Positions 10,690 through 22,425 are shown, counted from the first letter of the stretch. The stretch is DNA of 64,000 bases from Schistosoma haematobium (GCF_000699445.3 NC_067195.1:84640569-84704568), one strand, 5' to 3'. The notes: generated from the sequence alone by a model not told the origin. Translations and numbers: made by a program.

Positions 10690-10905
10690 GAACTGATATA
10701 AGTCAGATAATGATTGAACACCTGAAAACACCGGAAAGCCGTTTCATCCTTAGCATTGTGCGACTGAAGATCTTGAGTTTGATTCTCGCTTGCGAGTTCG
10801 TGGATGGATATTGCTGAGGAGTCTCACACTACAAAGAAACGCGCGTCTAGTGTTTATAGTGTTTCAGTGGTTGGTAAACTTTAATTAGTTCATAAATTCA
10901 AAAAT
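10690..10905 (+). mobile_element. Diverged hammerhead SINE
   Basis: It has a left arm (GAACACCTGAAAACACCGG), a B-box-like GAGTTTGATTCTCGC at about 10775, then a plus-strand hammerhead motif and the right arm ending near ACTTTAATTAGTTCAT. Confidence 0.6.
10808..10853 (+). ncRNA. Hammerhead ribozyme motif with wobble-paired stem I
   Basis: ATATTG (10808-10813) and TAGTGT (10848-10853) can still pair over six positions using G-U wobbles although both strands differ from the consensus. The core CTGAGGA, GAA and GTC are kept. Stem II is disrupted. Confidence 0.45.
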
Positions 10906-12554
10906 TTTTGCACCCTCATACTGAGAACTACTATTTTTTGTTAATGAATGAAGCTCCATAATTTCAAAACATATTATTGAATGTAGAATAGCATTTATTA
11001 TGTGCATAAGTGTTAATGTCGACGAATCTTAATCATAATTGAGCTCCTTACTTCACCGAAAGGTATAAAAAACTGTCATCATATAACACAAAATAAATTG
11101 TCTTCACTAGTATCCAGTTAAACATTAAATACATGTTCTGTACATTTAGTTGATTCTTTTTTCACAGTGTATGATTAATAACTGTTATGTTCTGAGGTCT
11201 CGATCAATAATTTACTTTTGAAGACGCTTTATCACCCTGATGTCCTAAAAGAGAGGGCTGAGCCTGTGTAGAAGCTTTATTAGTAGAGCTGAATTGTAAT
11301 ATGCACAGCTAATGCCTAAATATTTACTACCAAGTTGTTCGAGATAAAAATAATAGGGATAATCTCAAAAACGTGAATAGTTCGTTTACTTGTAACATCC
11401 CACCTACGCTTTTATTTCTCACTTACTACGAGACCTTGTAACAAAATAACATTCTTTTTAGCCTACATGGCAACTTACCTTCCTCTCCTGGAAAATTTTC
11501 GTTTTTGCACCCGCTTATGTTGCTTCATATGGAGGTACATCACCATCTTTAGTTAACTTTGTTATTTAGTATTCTGTTCAGTGTTTTATTTGAATTTGAT
11601 TTATAAATTTCAAATTAGTGTGAATTGTAGATTAAAGTTAGACATTAACACCGATAATCAGACATATAGTGGTTGAGACGGGTAGACTTTCATGAATTCT
11701 TAATACGACCAGGTAAAATTTTTTAAAAATGACTTTTCTCTAAATGAAGTTGTCTGACTTTTGATTTCAGTTATTAATAAAGAAACAAACTATCGACTGA
11801 AATCTTGCAATTTTGCTTTCATTTATAGTAACCCATTCGAGAAAAGAGGAGTTTGATTCAAAACATTACGATATCTACAACATTTCAACATCAGTAAATT
11901 TTAATCATCATACAGAAAAATTATGTAATAGATTTCATTAAACACTTCAGATTTCATGTATGACGTTGATAGTGGCTGTTCAACCAACTAGCTACCCAGC
12001 CTCAAGTTTTACTCATTCACTCTCTCTCTCTCTCTCGATATATATAGATATGGTTAATGCAAGTCAAAAATAAGACAGTAACTCAAAAATGACACTGAAT
12101 GAGAATTCACATTTCTAACAAACTGATAGAGATTTGAACATATGATCGACTCTTCGGCTAAGTGCTAAATTGTTCGTCGCAAGATCCGAATAGAGTAGTC
12201 GTAATTTTGTGGAAGCTTGGAGTGAGGATTCCAGAAGACTTTCAAACTAAGATAAAATAGCTTTTCCTTTCTTACTAGTTGTCAGTGATTTTCCACCTCA
12301 AGTCTGTTTACGATGAAAAATACTTCCAAGCTTAAAATAGATATGTGACTAGAAAAGTTTTCAAAATATTTTTATTTAAGGTCAACCAAATATTTCGACA
12401 AGCATAGTGTGATTTTGATATGTAGATCCCCATTTATAACATCACATTTTCGAATGGAAGAATTTAGAAAAAACCAAATGCCAAGTGTTTTTAACTGATC
12501 AGTGTTTGCTTATAACTATTTTATTTGTTAAATCATTCGGTTTATTCTTCATAC
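10906..12554. other. Non-coding stretch with a (CT)n tract
   Basis: No exon-like frame was seen. A (CT)9 tract at 12019-12036 is followed by a short TA tract. Confidence 0.45.
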
Positions 12555-12650
12555 TTCATGAATGAATACCGCTGAGGAGCCCCACAGTAGGCAGAAACGC
12601 GCGTCCAGTGTTTGAAGTTTTTCAGTGGTTGTTACTAATATTGTAGAACT
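12555..12650 (+). mobile_element. Truncated hammerhead SINE (right part)
   Basis: Only the hammerhead part and the start of the right arm remain (TTTTTCAGTGGTTG). The tRNA-like head is missing. Confidence 0.6.
12566..12611 (+). ncRNA. Hammerhead ribozyme motif, core intact
   Basis: Stem I ATACCG/CAGTGT pairs at five of six positions. The core CTGAGGA, GAAAC and GTC are intact. Stem II is reduced to GCC/GGC with one unpaired A before GAA. Confidence 0.45.
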
Positions 12651-13162
12651 AGGATATGATATTAAAAATTATTTTTGACCAAACCAATCAACAATGGTGT
12701 ACTTATTATAATGCAAAAATATTGTAGTTTTGAATTTTATGAGTTCTATCATTAAATACCTCTGACAGATTCTAATCCAAAACGAAGGAATGTTACTGCA
12801 TTCTCCGTTTTTCAATTTCCTTTATTTTATCTTTTAAATAATGGAGATTGACTTCAAGTCCCACAAATAATCATCTCAACACAGTTTTAAAATATTGAAA
12901 GTTTATTCTTACCTGTAATTAAAAGATCAATCTACATAGTAAAACAATTTTATTTTTTCAATTTGAGATAATGAACTACTTACTAAGGTACAGCAAAGAT
13001 ATGATGAATATGTTCAAATCATTTTCATCACTGAATAAGAAACATTTATGTACACCCACGACTTTTTCAGCAATTGGATCTAGTGCTGTCATGTTTTGTA
13101 ATGAGTATGTTACGTTTAGATTTCTGAGTTACAAAACAGCAGTCCAAAGTTTTAAGTATAAG

Positions 13163-13605
13163 ATGGGTTATGTGGATAGTATAGTAATTTTAATGGTTAA
13201 GATCATGAATCAGTTGAAGTTAGATCACCATGAGAAACCTGGAAGCACTGGAAGGCCTTTTAATCCTGTTATGGGACTCCTCAGTAGTGCGCATCCACGA
13301 ACTCGCCACCTGTGAATCGCCAACCCAGGACCTACTGGTTTCGCGTACGAGCACTTAACCACTAGGCCACTGAGCCGGCCTGCATCCAACCCTGTTAATG
13401 TCTAACTTCAACTAATCCACGAAATTGAGCGACACATCTACCATTTTCTTCAATGAGTTACTATCTCACAACAGACCAGGTTGAACTCCACCAGTCACTA
13501 CTTCTCACTAGAAATCCAGGATATACATAGTGAACCTCATGACTCATGATCTTCACCATTGAAATTACTATAATATCCACAAAACCCCATCTGATATTAA
13601 TCAAT
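13163..13605 (-). mobile_element. Long-form hammerhead SINE, minus strand
   Basis: Read on minus: body sequence, a tRNA-like head at about 13385-13315 (TGGCCTAGTGG as A box), a degenerate hammerhead at 13290-13245, then the right arm. It is flanked by family termini at both sides. A stretch of about 205 nt (13280-13485) is identical to the reverse complement of the copy at 23990-24240, including an unusual altered B box. Confidence 0.75.
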
Positions 13606-13932
13606 GTATTCTCACTCAATTTATTAGGAATTATTAAGTCAAACCTTGATAATGATACCTACAAATTTTTGGTGGTTAGTATATTTGTGATTTCCGGTTT
13701 TCATTGGTTCGTCAGACAAAATCAAGCTGTAAGCAAAAATATCTTTAAAATTAATCTGTAACTTATAAATCTCTCAAAATGAAGATCTCTACTTATAGGT
13801 CTAACTAGTCTTTCATCACAGGTACATTAGATTTAAAAATAAGTAGTAAAATACAAAATAACACTTCATCACTATTTATATTAATTAAGATCATAGCCAA
13901 ACATCTAGAGCATCTTTCATGTATCAGTGTAT

Positions 13933-13935
<3 letters not shown>

Positions 13936-14010
<75 letters not shown>
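13936..14010. repeat. (TA)n microsatellite
   Basis: About 75 bp of uninterrupted TA repeat. Confidence 0.95.
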
Positions 14011-14014
<4 letters not shown>

Positions 14015-15722
14015 GCAGATCCCGAAAAGTCAATAAAACTGGACGTATGTATGATATTAATTCTTAAAACACTGTATCAGATTAGTTTAAATTCCACTAT
14101 AAATATCAATTATGTTATCGCTGAAAACTCATTGACGATTTCCAGTTAGTATGAAATCTAGGTCTCAGGTTTCTCATTGATCACTTTCAACCATTTTAAA
14201 TAATACAATATTATAATCGACATTCAACACAAATTGTAATCTCTTGTTTAACTATCAGTATACTTAAGTTCCTCTCCAACAAATACTAGAAATATTTTAA
14301 AGTTTTTACCATGGTTATTCTATATTTAATGTAATATAACTACATTGTCGTACATTTTCTTATTTACTTTCTCCCTTACTATGTCATAATTCCATAATTA
14401 ACCTGAAGCTGAAAATCTGTAACATATATATTTTTAATCAGTTGTTTAAAATATACTACTATCCTTCAAACTTTAACTTAAGTGATGTCAAGGCCGTGTA
14501 TTGTTAATGAATTTCAAACTAGACTGAAGTACTTGTCCTACTCTATCTAGTTTCTCCTGTTGTTTTTAATTTCAAGTCTATGTTTCTTACTGTTATCTGG
14601 ATAAAAATAAAATTTTTACAAGTAAAGCATACAGTTTCAAGAATTCATCTTTATCTAAGCTCTCTTGTTCTATAACGCTTTAGATAGATAGATATATTAC
14701 CGCCTTATTGTGATTTTTTTCTGTCTATTACACTTACATTTACATTAAGTCAATGAGTCAAATAAATTTAACATTCAGTTTTGAACTTGAATAATAAATA
14801 ATATAAATATGACTGTTATACTTGGATCTCTAGAAGTCAATCACTATATATTAATGTCGACTCTTCTACCATCTGCTTTCAGTCATTTAAAAGAAAAACA
14901 AAGTCATAATCACTAAATGATGCTAGAACAATATGATTAAGAATATAAATATTTTGTAACTTAGTTAATAAGGGCAGTGTATTTGATGTTATTTTTAAAG
15001 TATTGTTTATTCAATAACAGAATCACGATATTTGTTTACACAGTGATACACAATTTCGTGTACGTACTTACATATAGACATCGACGTCTATTTACTAACA
15101 GACAGATTAACCAGAAAATGGTATAAAAATGATTTCTTAATTCATGTTAGTTCATAATCGTTTATTATTTAACGTGATGAGTTCTGTACGTAAGATTCAA
15201 TTATCAAGTAAGTTTAAGTGGTATTTATTTTTAACAAAAAAAATAATAAGATTCATCATTCGGTGTTGATGGGTGATATAAAATTGGTTATTTGATGTTC
15301 AACTAAGAAATTAGAATTTGTTAAGGAGTATTGACTTTCATTTTTATCTTGGAAAGATGATGTAAAATTACCATTCAAATATTACTTATCGATTCATATA
15401 TATTTATTACTAACCGGTTTTTGATGAGAAAATTCCACTTATCATAGAAAAATAATCCAGCTGTTGTATACGCTATCTTTTATAATGCTAAATATTTCTT
15501 AAGTTTATTAGATTACAATGGAAACATTAATCATCGAATGACCAATAAAAAATGTAACAGAAACAAGGATTGCACAAAATGTACATAATTTCTCTTAGAA
15601 AACATGTCATCTTATGCATCAATTGTGTATTCATTAAATTATTATTTTCTGAATAAAAAGAATTCTTATTTATAAAGTTCAATCTTCTCTCTGTTTGCTT
15701 GTATGAACATGTTATTCTCGAG
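14011..15722. other. AT-rich stretch, no feature seen
   Basis: No exon, repeat or RNA gene was recognised. A short GATA-like run lies near 14682-14693. Confidence 0.4.
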
Positions 15723-15852
15723 ATGATGAAGAAGATTTGTAGCTCAGGTGAATGATTATGATGAAGTTTTGTTCACTGAGCTGGATAGTTTTGATAGTGA
15801 AGCTTTCATTGTTCTTTTGAACGATATCATCAGCACAAATTCAGGTAGAAGT
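15723..15852 (+). repeat. Dispersed repeat adjoining the RTE fragment
   Basis: It shares its start with 985-1065 and its end (CATCAGCACAAATTCAGG) with 2466-2560. It stops where the RTE coding sequence starts, so the RTE fragment appears to be joined into or next to it. Confidence 0.45.
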
Positions 15853-16792
15853 CTACTTCCAAGTAAGGACCGGAGTCAGACAAGGCTGTTTACTCTCTCC
15901 ATTCCTCTTTCTTCTGGTGGTCGACTGGATTATGAAGACCTCGACATCTGAAGGAAAACACGGAATACAATGGACAGCTCAGAACCAATTAGACGATCTG
16001 GACTTCGCAGATGACCTAGCCCTCCTATCACGTACACGTGAACAGATTCAGATAAAGACAGCCAATGTAGCAGCAGTCTCTGCATCAGTAGGCCTCAGTA
16101 TACACAAAGGGAAAACCAAGGTCCTCAAATTCAAAGCGGAGAACAGCAATCCAATCACCCTTGATGGCGAAACTCTGGAAGATGTAGAATCCTTCACATA
16201 TCTGGGAAGCATCGTTGATAGACATGGAGGTTCAGATGCAGACGTAAAGGCGAGGATTGGCAAAGCAAGGGCCGCATTCCTACAATTGAAGAACATATGG
16301 AACTCAAAACAACTTTCAACCAATATCAAAGTGAGAATCTTCAATACGAACGTCAAGGCAGTTCTACTGTATGGAGCTGAAACTTGGAGAACTACAACAA
16401 CCACAATCAAGAAAGTACAAGTATTTATAAATAGCTGTCTACGCAAGATACTCAACATCCATTGGCCGGATACCATCAGCAATAGCCTTCTGTGGGAGAG
16501 AACAAACCAACTTCCAGCTGAAGAAGAAATTAGGAAAGGACGATGGAAATGGATAGGACATACATTACGCAAATCGTCAAACTGCATCACGAGGCAAGCT
16601 CTAACTTGGAATCCTGAAGGGAAGCGAAAAAGAGGAAGGCCAAAGAACACATTACGTCGGATAATAGAAGCAGATATGAAAAGGATGAATTACAACTGGA
16701 AGGAGCTGGAAAGGATTGTCCAGGACAGGGTTGGATGGAGAATGCTGGTGAGCGACCTATGCTCCTTCACGAGGAGTAACAGGTGTAAGTAA
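15853..16792 (+). pseudogene. RTE reverse transcriptase C-terminal half
   Basis: Early in the fragment the coding frame is kept but the reading begins mid-domain at [18 protein letters not shown] sequence, with a frame change near 15917. From 15917 a 291-codon frame is open to the natural stop. It contains the catalytic box [11 protein letters not shown] with both aspartates kept, followed by YGAETWRTT, a Trp/Arg-rich [12 protein letters not shown] and the basic [14 protein letters not shown] tail typical of RTE ORF2 ends. This is the least damaged RTE 3' half in the window, but it lacks the endonuclease and most of the RT palm and fingers, so it cannot act alone. Confidence 0.85.
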
Positions 16793-16804
16793 GTAAGTAA
16801 GTAA
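15853..16804 (+). mobile_element. 5'-truncated RTE (SR2-like) retrotransposon
   Basis: The copy starts inside the reverse transcriptase domain and runs to the element's natural end: stop codon at 16790-16792 and a (GTAA)n tail. Truncation at the 5' end with an intact tail is typical for LINE insertions. No target duplication was found, and the left junction is a different repeat. Confidence 0.85.
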
Positions 16805-18425
16805 AAACTGATCAATATGACATAACACATTTTACAAACCACAACTATTCACTTAGAAGTCCGTTATGACTCAAATAGAATATGAATGACCTCTTTGATT
16901 ATGATATTAGAGGGAAGGGGAAGGGAACAATTTACCGGGTCCTTCATAGTTTCAAATAGATTTTTCTAATGATGGCCAACAACCTTATAGCTTAAAATAT
17001 GAGTTTCTTTTGAATGAATTATGATGCTTAACTATCTATATTGATAGTCTTATTTGTAAGCTGAGTTGACATAAATCGATAGACAATGGGGAAAAAATTG
17101 AATAATTTGACATTATTAATTTTTATATCCTGTCTTATAACAATAAAATCCCTTATATTTATTTAAATTATCATTCATAAAAATCTTCATGTATATAGGT
17201 GAACAACAAACAATCATGAATTGTGATATTAAGTTTAAGTAAGTTAATTATAAACTTATTCAATTATTAATTTCAAAACTTCATGCAGAAAACTGATTCT
17301 ATCCCAGTATTATTCAAATATACACAACAAACCAACTGTAGTTTTAATGATAACCTGTTACAAGTTTAAATGGGATAATTGTAAATAGTAATATTGATGC
17401 TTGGTTAAGATAAATAGATTTTAAGTTAGTCTCTACCACAAACGGTTGTATAGAATAGAAATTTTCAAAAACCATAAAACAATTAATACTATTGTAATTA
17501 CAGATCAACATAATCTGTTTTATCCTTTTATGAGATCCATCAGAAGTACTCATATACGAATTCGCAATAAATCATTGTATTTTTATAGTATAGGATTCCT
17601 GTTTTACATTGTAGACATACAACATTACATTTATGAGGTTCAGCTCAAAAACTGTGTTAAAACCCAGTGATCCCTAATTCAACTCTTGATATAGTGAAGC
17701 TCCAAGTGTTTTCATTAAATTGAAGCAACATAACTTGATGACTATAGCTGTACTATGTCTGCAGTCAAACCATTCACAATATGTGGCCATTTATTCTAAC
17801 TTTCGGTACTATATAAATTTATATATAAACGAGAGATATTTATGGAAAAGCTGTCAGAATAATACTTTATGTTCCAATGTATGATCGTGAAGCGGAAAAA
17901 AATTATCAGGGTTGAGTGAAGGTTTTTCTTTTTACAATAATTTACCTAACTAATATTGGCTCTTAATAAAAATTAATCAAACACTAATCAATAACTATGA
18001 TCATAAGTCTAAACGTTAAAATTCACCGACACATTTTGCGACTTTCAATGGTTTTTCACTCTGTTCAAGTATTCATAAATCGTTCATTCTATGTTGTACA
18101 AACATTAAAGCCGGTGAATGTGGTTCACTTCAAAGTACTTCGACTTCATGGAAATATTTCATATATATATATATATTCATATCAATCTTAACATATTTAA
18201 TATAAATAATATTATTAAATATTAGCGTTTCTAGGTATATGATGAAATTTTCGACGTGCAATATTACAGTAGATATTACGCATGACACTAAATGGTGACG
18301 TGCTAAACAGTGAGTAGGATTAACTACTATAGTGATAGAAATGAGGGAATATTTAAAAGCAAAAGTAATAAATAGATTACCATGGTAGTTTGTAATGAGA
18401 TTTCTATCATTTTAATGTAATTTCG
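16805..18425. other. AT-rich stretch, possibly intron of the EF-hand gene
   Basis: No recognised exon. A speculative 23-nt first exon at 17216-17238 starts with ATG and ends before GTAAGT in the phase needed by the EF-hand exon at 18730; this is weak evidence only. A short TA tract lies near 18161-18175. Confidence 0.35.
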
Positions 18426-18429
18426 TGTC

Positions 18430-18645
18430 GTTGACTGATTGAAGCTAGACTTGTAAACCGTTAGATACCGCTACAATGGTCTAGAGGTTCAGCGCTTGCA
18501 TGCGAGCTCAAAGGTCTCGGATTTGATTCCCGCTTACGAAGTCATAGTTAAGCCCTGTTATAAAGTCACATGCTAGGACGAAACGACCATCCAATATCTC
18601 CAGGTTCTCAAATAACTTTCGTCCGTTCATGATTTCAATGTAAAT
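18430..18645 (+). mobile_element. Diverged hammerhead SINE with tRNA-like head
   Basis: TGGTCTAGAGGTT (A-box-like, 18477) and GATTTGATTCCCGC (B-box-like, about 18519) are followed by the family region AGGACGAAACGACC and CCATCCAATATCTCC. The hammerhead CTGANGA core is lost. The element lies just upstream of the EF-hand exon. Confidence 0.65.
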
Positions 18646-18729
18646 TTATACATTTTTAACTTTTAGATCATGTTTTTCGTTTGTTTGTTTGTTTGTTTAT
18701 TGTTGTTGTTGTTTTTTAATATAATTTAG

Positions 18730-18934
18730 TGATTCATTTTGGTCAGAAGTTTTTAAAACAGTCGATAAAAATCATGATGGACGAATAAATAAAAAAGAAT
18801 TTAAAAAATTCATGTTAACTAATGGCGGTAAATTTACTGCAAGTGATATTAAAAAAATATTTGCTTATTGTGATACAGACAATAGTGGTTATATCGATTT
18901 TTTGGAATTCAAAAATTTTATGGAAGGACATTGA
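18730..18934 (+). CDS. EF-hand calcium-binding protein, terminal exon
   Basis: The exon follows a T-rich tract and TTTAG acceptor at 18721-18729 and encodes 67 residues to a TGA stop at 18932-18934. Two EF-hand loops are visible: DKNHDGRINKKE and DTDNSGYIDFLE, each with the expected acidic or oxygen-bearing residues at positions 1, 3, 5, 9 and 12 and Gly at 6. So a compact two-EF-hand domain binding Ca2+ is likely, as in the small schistosome 8-kDa calcium-binding proteins or calmodulin-like proteins. The exon starts with one base of a split codon. Its codon use is strongly A/T-ending, unlike the nearby transposon frames. The upstream exon is uncertain: 17216-17238 would give a complete protein of about 75 residues if real. 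Confidence 0.8.
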
Positions 18935-20200
18935 TAAACATATTCAAGTTCAATTTGTCCACTATATATATACATATTTCCGTTTATTTATTTAAACAAA
19001 GCTTGATTACTTTTAATGGTTTCCTATTGTTGTTTTTTTTGTCTTCATGTTTATACTATTGTTTATCTTTTGATTTGTTTGTTTTTCTGGTATCTCAAGT
19101 GTTTCAAATGGCAAATTACAACAACTTCATACATTTCATTTGTGATGTTTAAGGTTAAATCGAAAAATTACCTCCTCAAGTATCAGATTTTCTGCTTAAT
19201 ATTCATTTAACTACTCTGTTTATTAATGAATAGATTGAAAATCAGTCATCATATTTCTTGTATTCATTCGGCATAATAAGAAAGATATTATTATTATTAT
19301 TATTAACTTAGTGACAGAAGAGAACAGTTGTTGGTTATTTTGGGATTTTGATTCCCTTTTTTTTTGAGTATTCTCTTAGTGATTACAAAGTCATAAATTA
19401 TGTATCAAAAATACAGTGAATGTTTGTTCTAATGATTCTGTCTTTTAAAATTTATTCTACCGATTAATATGTGCAATTATCACTATATCTGCTTTGTTTC
19501 TTTCTCTAGTAAGAATTTATAACTTAAGTTTATAGCTTTTCTGATATCATTGTCAATCAGTCCCGATAAATAAACACGTTATGTTAGTGATAAACAATGT
19601 AGTAGATCAACAGAAACTCAAGAAATTAATTGATTCTTTGTAGAAACGTTTATTTTTACTTATTGTGTTTGGTGATATATGGAAATAGTTACTGATACAC
19701 ATATGTAGGAGAGTAACCAGTCTCAAACTATGTATTTGTTAGTGAAGAGATTTAATCAATTAGGTCTACAATGTACTTGTTAACATGAATGTGTAGAGAT
19801 AAATGTTGATATTATTTAGCGTACTATAGCCTATTTAATGCTTATATTGATAATAATAATCAGTTATATATATATACTAAAGCTCAAAGCTATCTATGCT
19901 TCCTATAATTTTAAATACACCTCAGGATTAACTACTTCTAATAAATTATTGAATAATATGGACTTCATTTAATTACCGATTAAAGGCATTCTTAAAACTT
20001 TTAACACATCAAACATCACGCTTATTTAAAAAAAAAAAATTTAGCTTCTACAAAGTTATTTTCATAAATGTTTTCATCCTTTAGTCTCTAAAATCATCCG
20101 TAAGCCATTAAGTAACAATAGAATCTATTGACACTTTAAAATGTTTTATTTCTAGTTAGATCCCATATAAGTGAAATTTACATTATAAAACGTGCCTACT
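18935..20200. other. 3' flank of EF-hand gene and AT-rich DNA
   Basis: It holds short simple repeats (ATT run near 19289-19304) and nothing coding. A polyadenylation site could not be chosen with confidence. Confidence 0.4.
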
Positions 20201-20202
20201 TT

Positions 20203-20523
20203 ATATGGTGGTTGGAGGTAGTCGACAGGAAACCTTGGACCCGGGTTTTGGGCTACTTGACACGCGTCAGCAAGGTGTACTTGTAATCTTGAAGGAACTG
20301 GTGCTCCCTGACGGACCCGATCCTGTGTCACCCAGCTTCACAGTCAGAGACGTTACTACTACCTCCAACCACCATCTGAATCTCAATACATAGTGGCCGC
20401 AGTGTTGAGTCGCCTAGACTGGTGGCCACATTACAACATGGTCGATAGCATTCGATCTGCACTAATAAGGACTAGACAAGCATGACATTGATCACCACCC
20501 AGTGATCAATCAATTGTGATTAC
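20203..20523 (-). mobile_element. Composite repeat: second SINE family plus hairpin-ended segment
   Basis: 20203-20345 matches 21013-21165 (GGTTGGAGGTAGTCGACAGG at its outer end). 20390-20523 matches the hairpin-ended segment at 21215-21398 in the opposite orientation and ends with TTGATCAC-CACCCA-GTGATCAA, an 8-bp perfect hairpin, near 20492-20513. The two parts are neighbours in both copies, which suggests one composite family. Confidence 0.65.
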
Positions 20524-21012
20524 ATGCCTACTTTATTATAATATTAATAGTAGCAAAACAAACCTTTTTTATCTGAATAGAAAAGATTATTATATAAGGA
20601 ACTTTATGAACTGATCAATTTTGTAATTATTATTACAATAAGTCAAATAATTAATAAAATAATGACATAATTATGACATCTAGATACGTAGGAAGTCGAA
20701 TCACTAAGATGTTGCGTAATTTAATTTAAATTGATACTTCAGAAAATAAGTAAATTAAAAATAACCTCAGTTTAAATAGTCAAGATAAAATATTTAATCT
20801 ATTCAAAATCAGAATAGGTTTGATTATATTAATGTCACGTAATTTTGGTCAAGGTGATTTTGTGTAGGATATCGTCCTATGAATCTTTTTTGTAGTAAGT
20901 ATGAGAAATATGAAATTTAGAATATGAAAGAGTCGGAATGTTAGTGTATGTGTGTTATTTGAATGAGTAATGAGCAGAATTAAATGTGTCTATAGAAAAA
21001 TAGAATACGATT

Positions 21013-21210
21013 AGATGATGGTTGGAGGTAGTCGACAGGGAGCCCTGGACCCGGGTTTCCTGCTACTTGACACTCGTCAGCAAGGTGTATCTGTAATCTT
21101 GAAGGAACTGGTGCTCCCTGGCGGATTCGATCTCGTGTCACCCAGCTTCACAGTCAGAGACGTTACCAGTGAGCTATCCGGGCCGCGACCGACCTCCTAT
21201 AGGACTGAGA
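21013..21210 (-). mobile_element. tRNA-derived SINE (GGTGGTTGG family)
   Basis: On the minus strand a tRNA-like head is clear: A box TAGCTCACTGGT (21176-21165) and B box GATCGAATCC (21132-21123), 32 nt apart, both close to RNA polymerase III promoter consensus. The body then runs to CTACCTCCAACCATC at 21015. A partner copy is at 20203. It is not the same as the hammerhead SINE family. Confidence 0.7.
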
Positions 21211-21214
21211 CGTA

Positions 21215-21398
21215 ATCACAATAGATTGATCACTGGGTGGTGATCAATATCATGTGTGTCAAATCCTTATTAGTGCAGATCTCATGCTATCGACCATGTT
21301 GCAATGTGGCCACCAGTCTAGGTGACTCGACACTGAGTGCACTATGTTGAGATTAGACGGTGACATTGATCACCACCCAGTGATCAATCAATTGTGAT
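21215..21398. mobile_element. MITE-like segment with hairpin-containing terminal inverted repeats
   Basis: The ends ATCACAATAGATTGATCAC (21215) and the reverse complement of the sequence ending at 21398 match over about 33 nt. Each terminal repeat itself contains a perfect TTGATCAC/GTGATCAA hairpin. The 184-bp segment has no coding capacity. It sits 4 bp after the SINE at 21013-21210. Confidence 0.6.
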
Positions 21399-22190
21399 AG
21401 AATATGATTATATCGTGAAGTGATTTGAGATTTTAAATATTAATACAAGGTTGTGTAATAACTGAAAGATTGAGAAGAGTAGGACAACGGAAATCATTTA
21501 CGGGTCAGACATATGAGATATAATTGTCCACTTAACAGATATTAAGAAAAAACGAACGGAGTAATGTTTAGTAATAATCATGAAAAATAACTAGAATCTA
21601 ATAATAAATGAGTAAGGTTTAAAATGTACGAAATATTAAACAAATTAAAGTATTTATTGAGACGAGTCAAAATTTCACAAGAAGACTGTACCAACATAGA
21701 ACCTATCATAATCGAAACAAACTAATCTGTAGATGTGATTCTGTGTAGATGTAAAATTCAGACTAATGTATTCTCTGTCACCTAGTCTTATGTACACATT
21801 TATGATGAATACTGAACAAGAATAGACTAATTCACTTGTAATAGTTGTTTAAATCGTTCCTTTGATGTTTACGACTCTGAATAAATAGTCTTTTTTGCTA
21901 TATGTGCTATCCTATTTAGCTATAATAATTCAATAATTTACTTTGTGAACACATATTTAATATATTATATAATTAAGCATCAATAATTCTTCTAAAGATG
22001 CGAATACTTATCACACACGATTCAAGGAAATCATTTTCATACATCATTCACACACACAAATTGATTAAGCCGTTGCTCGACAAATGAGGATACTGAGAAA
22101 TAAATTGAGGATATCCTTGATAAATATATAAGTATATAACTATAAGTTCAACGCAAAGCAATAATACTGAGGGTTCTTCGAGACTGTTTA
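21399..22190. other. AT-rich stretch, no feature seen
   Basis: No exon or repeat was recognised. Confidence 0.45.
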
Positions 22191-22194
22191 CATC

Positions 22195-22425
22195 AATGAC
22201 TAGCCTTAGTTACACAACCGTTCAAAACCAGCAAGCACTGGACAACTATTTCGTTCCAGTATGAAACTTGTCGACATACCACATCCATGATTTGAATGAG
22301 GTTCAAACTCAAAACCTTCCGACTTCATAGGCAGTCTTTAAACTTTAGACAATGCTAGAACGTAATATCTTTCCAGTGCTTCCAGTACTGGTTTACAATG
22401 ATTGTCAAATCAATGTCAGTCCTTA
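22195..22425. mobile_element. Diverged palindromic hammerhead SINE
   Basis: Left arm AAGCACTGGACAAC and right arm TTCCAGTGCTTCCAG are inverted around a decayed tRNA-like centre. The hammerhead cores are lost. Confidence 0.55.

Noticed and set aside
12971..13315. 114-codon plus frame
   Set aside because: Its second half is SINE sequence and the first half has no coding signature or splice context.
16048..16650. 200-codon minus frame opposite the RTE ORF
   Set aside because: It is the antisense shadow of the reverse transcriptase frame and has no motif of its own.
18935..19210. Further exons after the EF-hand stop (frames at 18931-19210)
   Set aside because: Low-complexity T-rich sequence; the EF-hand frame ends at a clear stop and no splice donor precedes it.
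21119..21184. Possible functional tRNA gene on the minus strand
   Set aside because: A and B boxes are good, but there is no paired acceptor stem or sound anticodon arm, and the same sequence is part of a repeated element.
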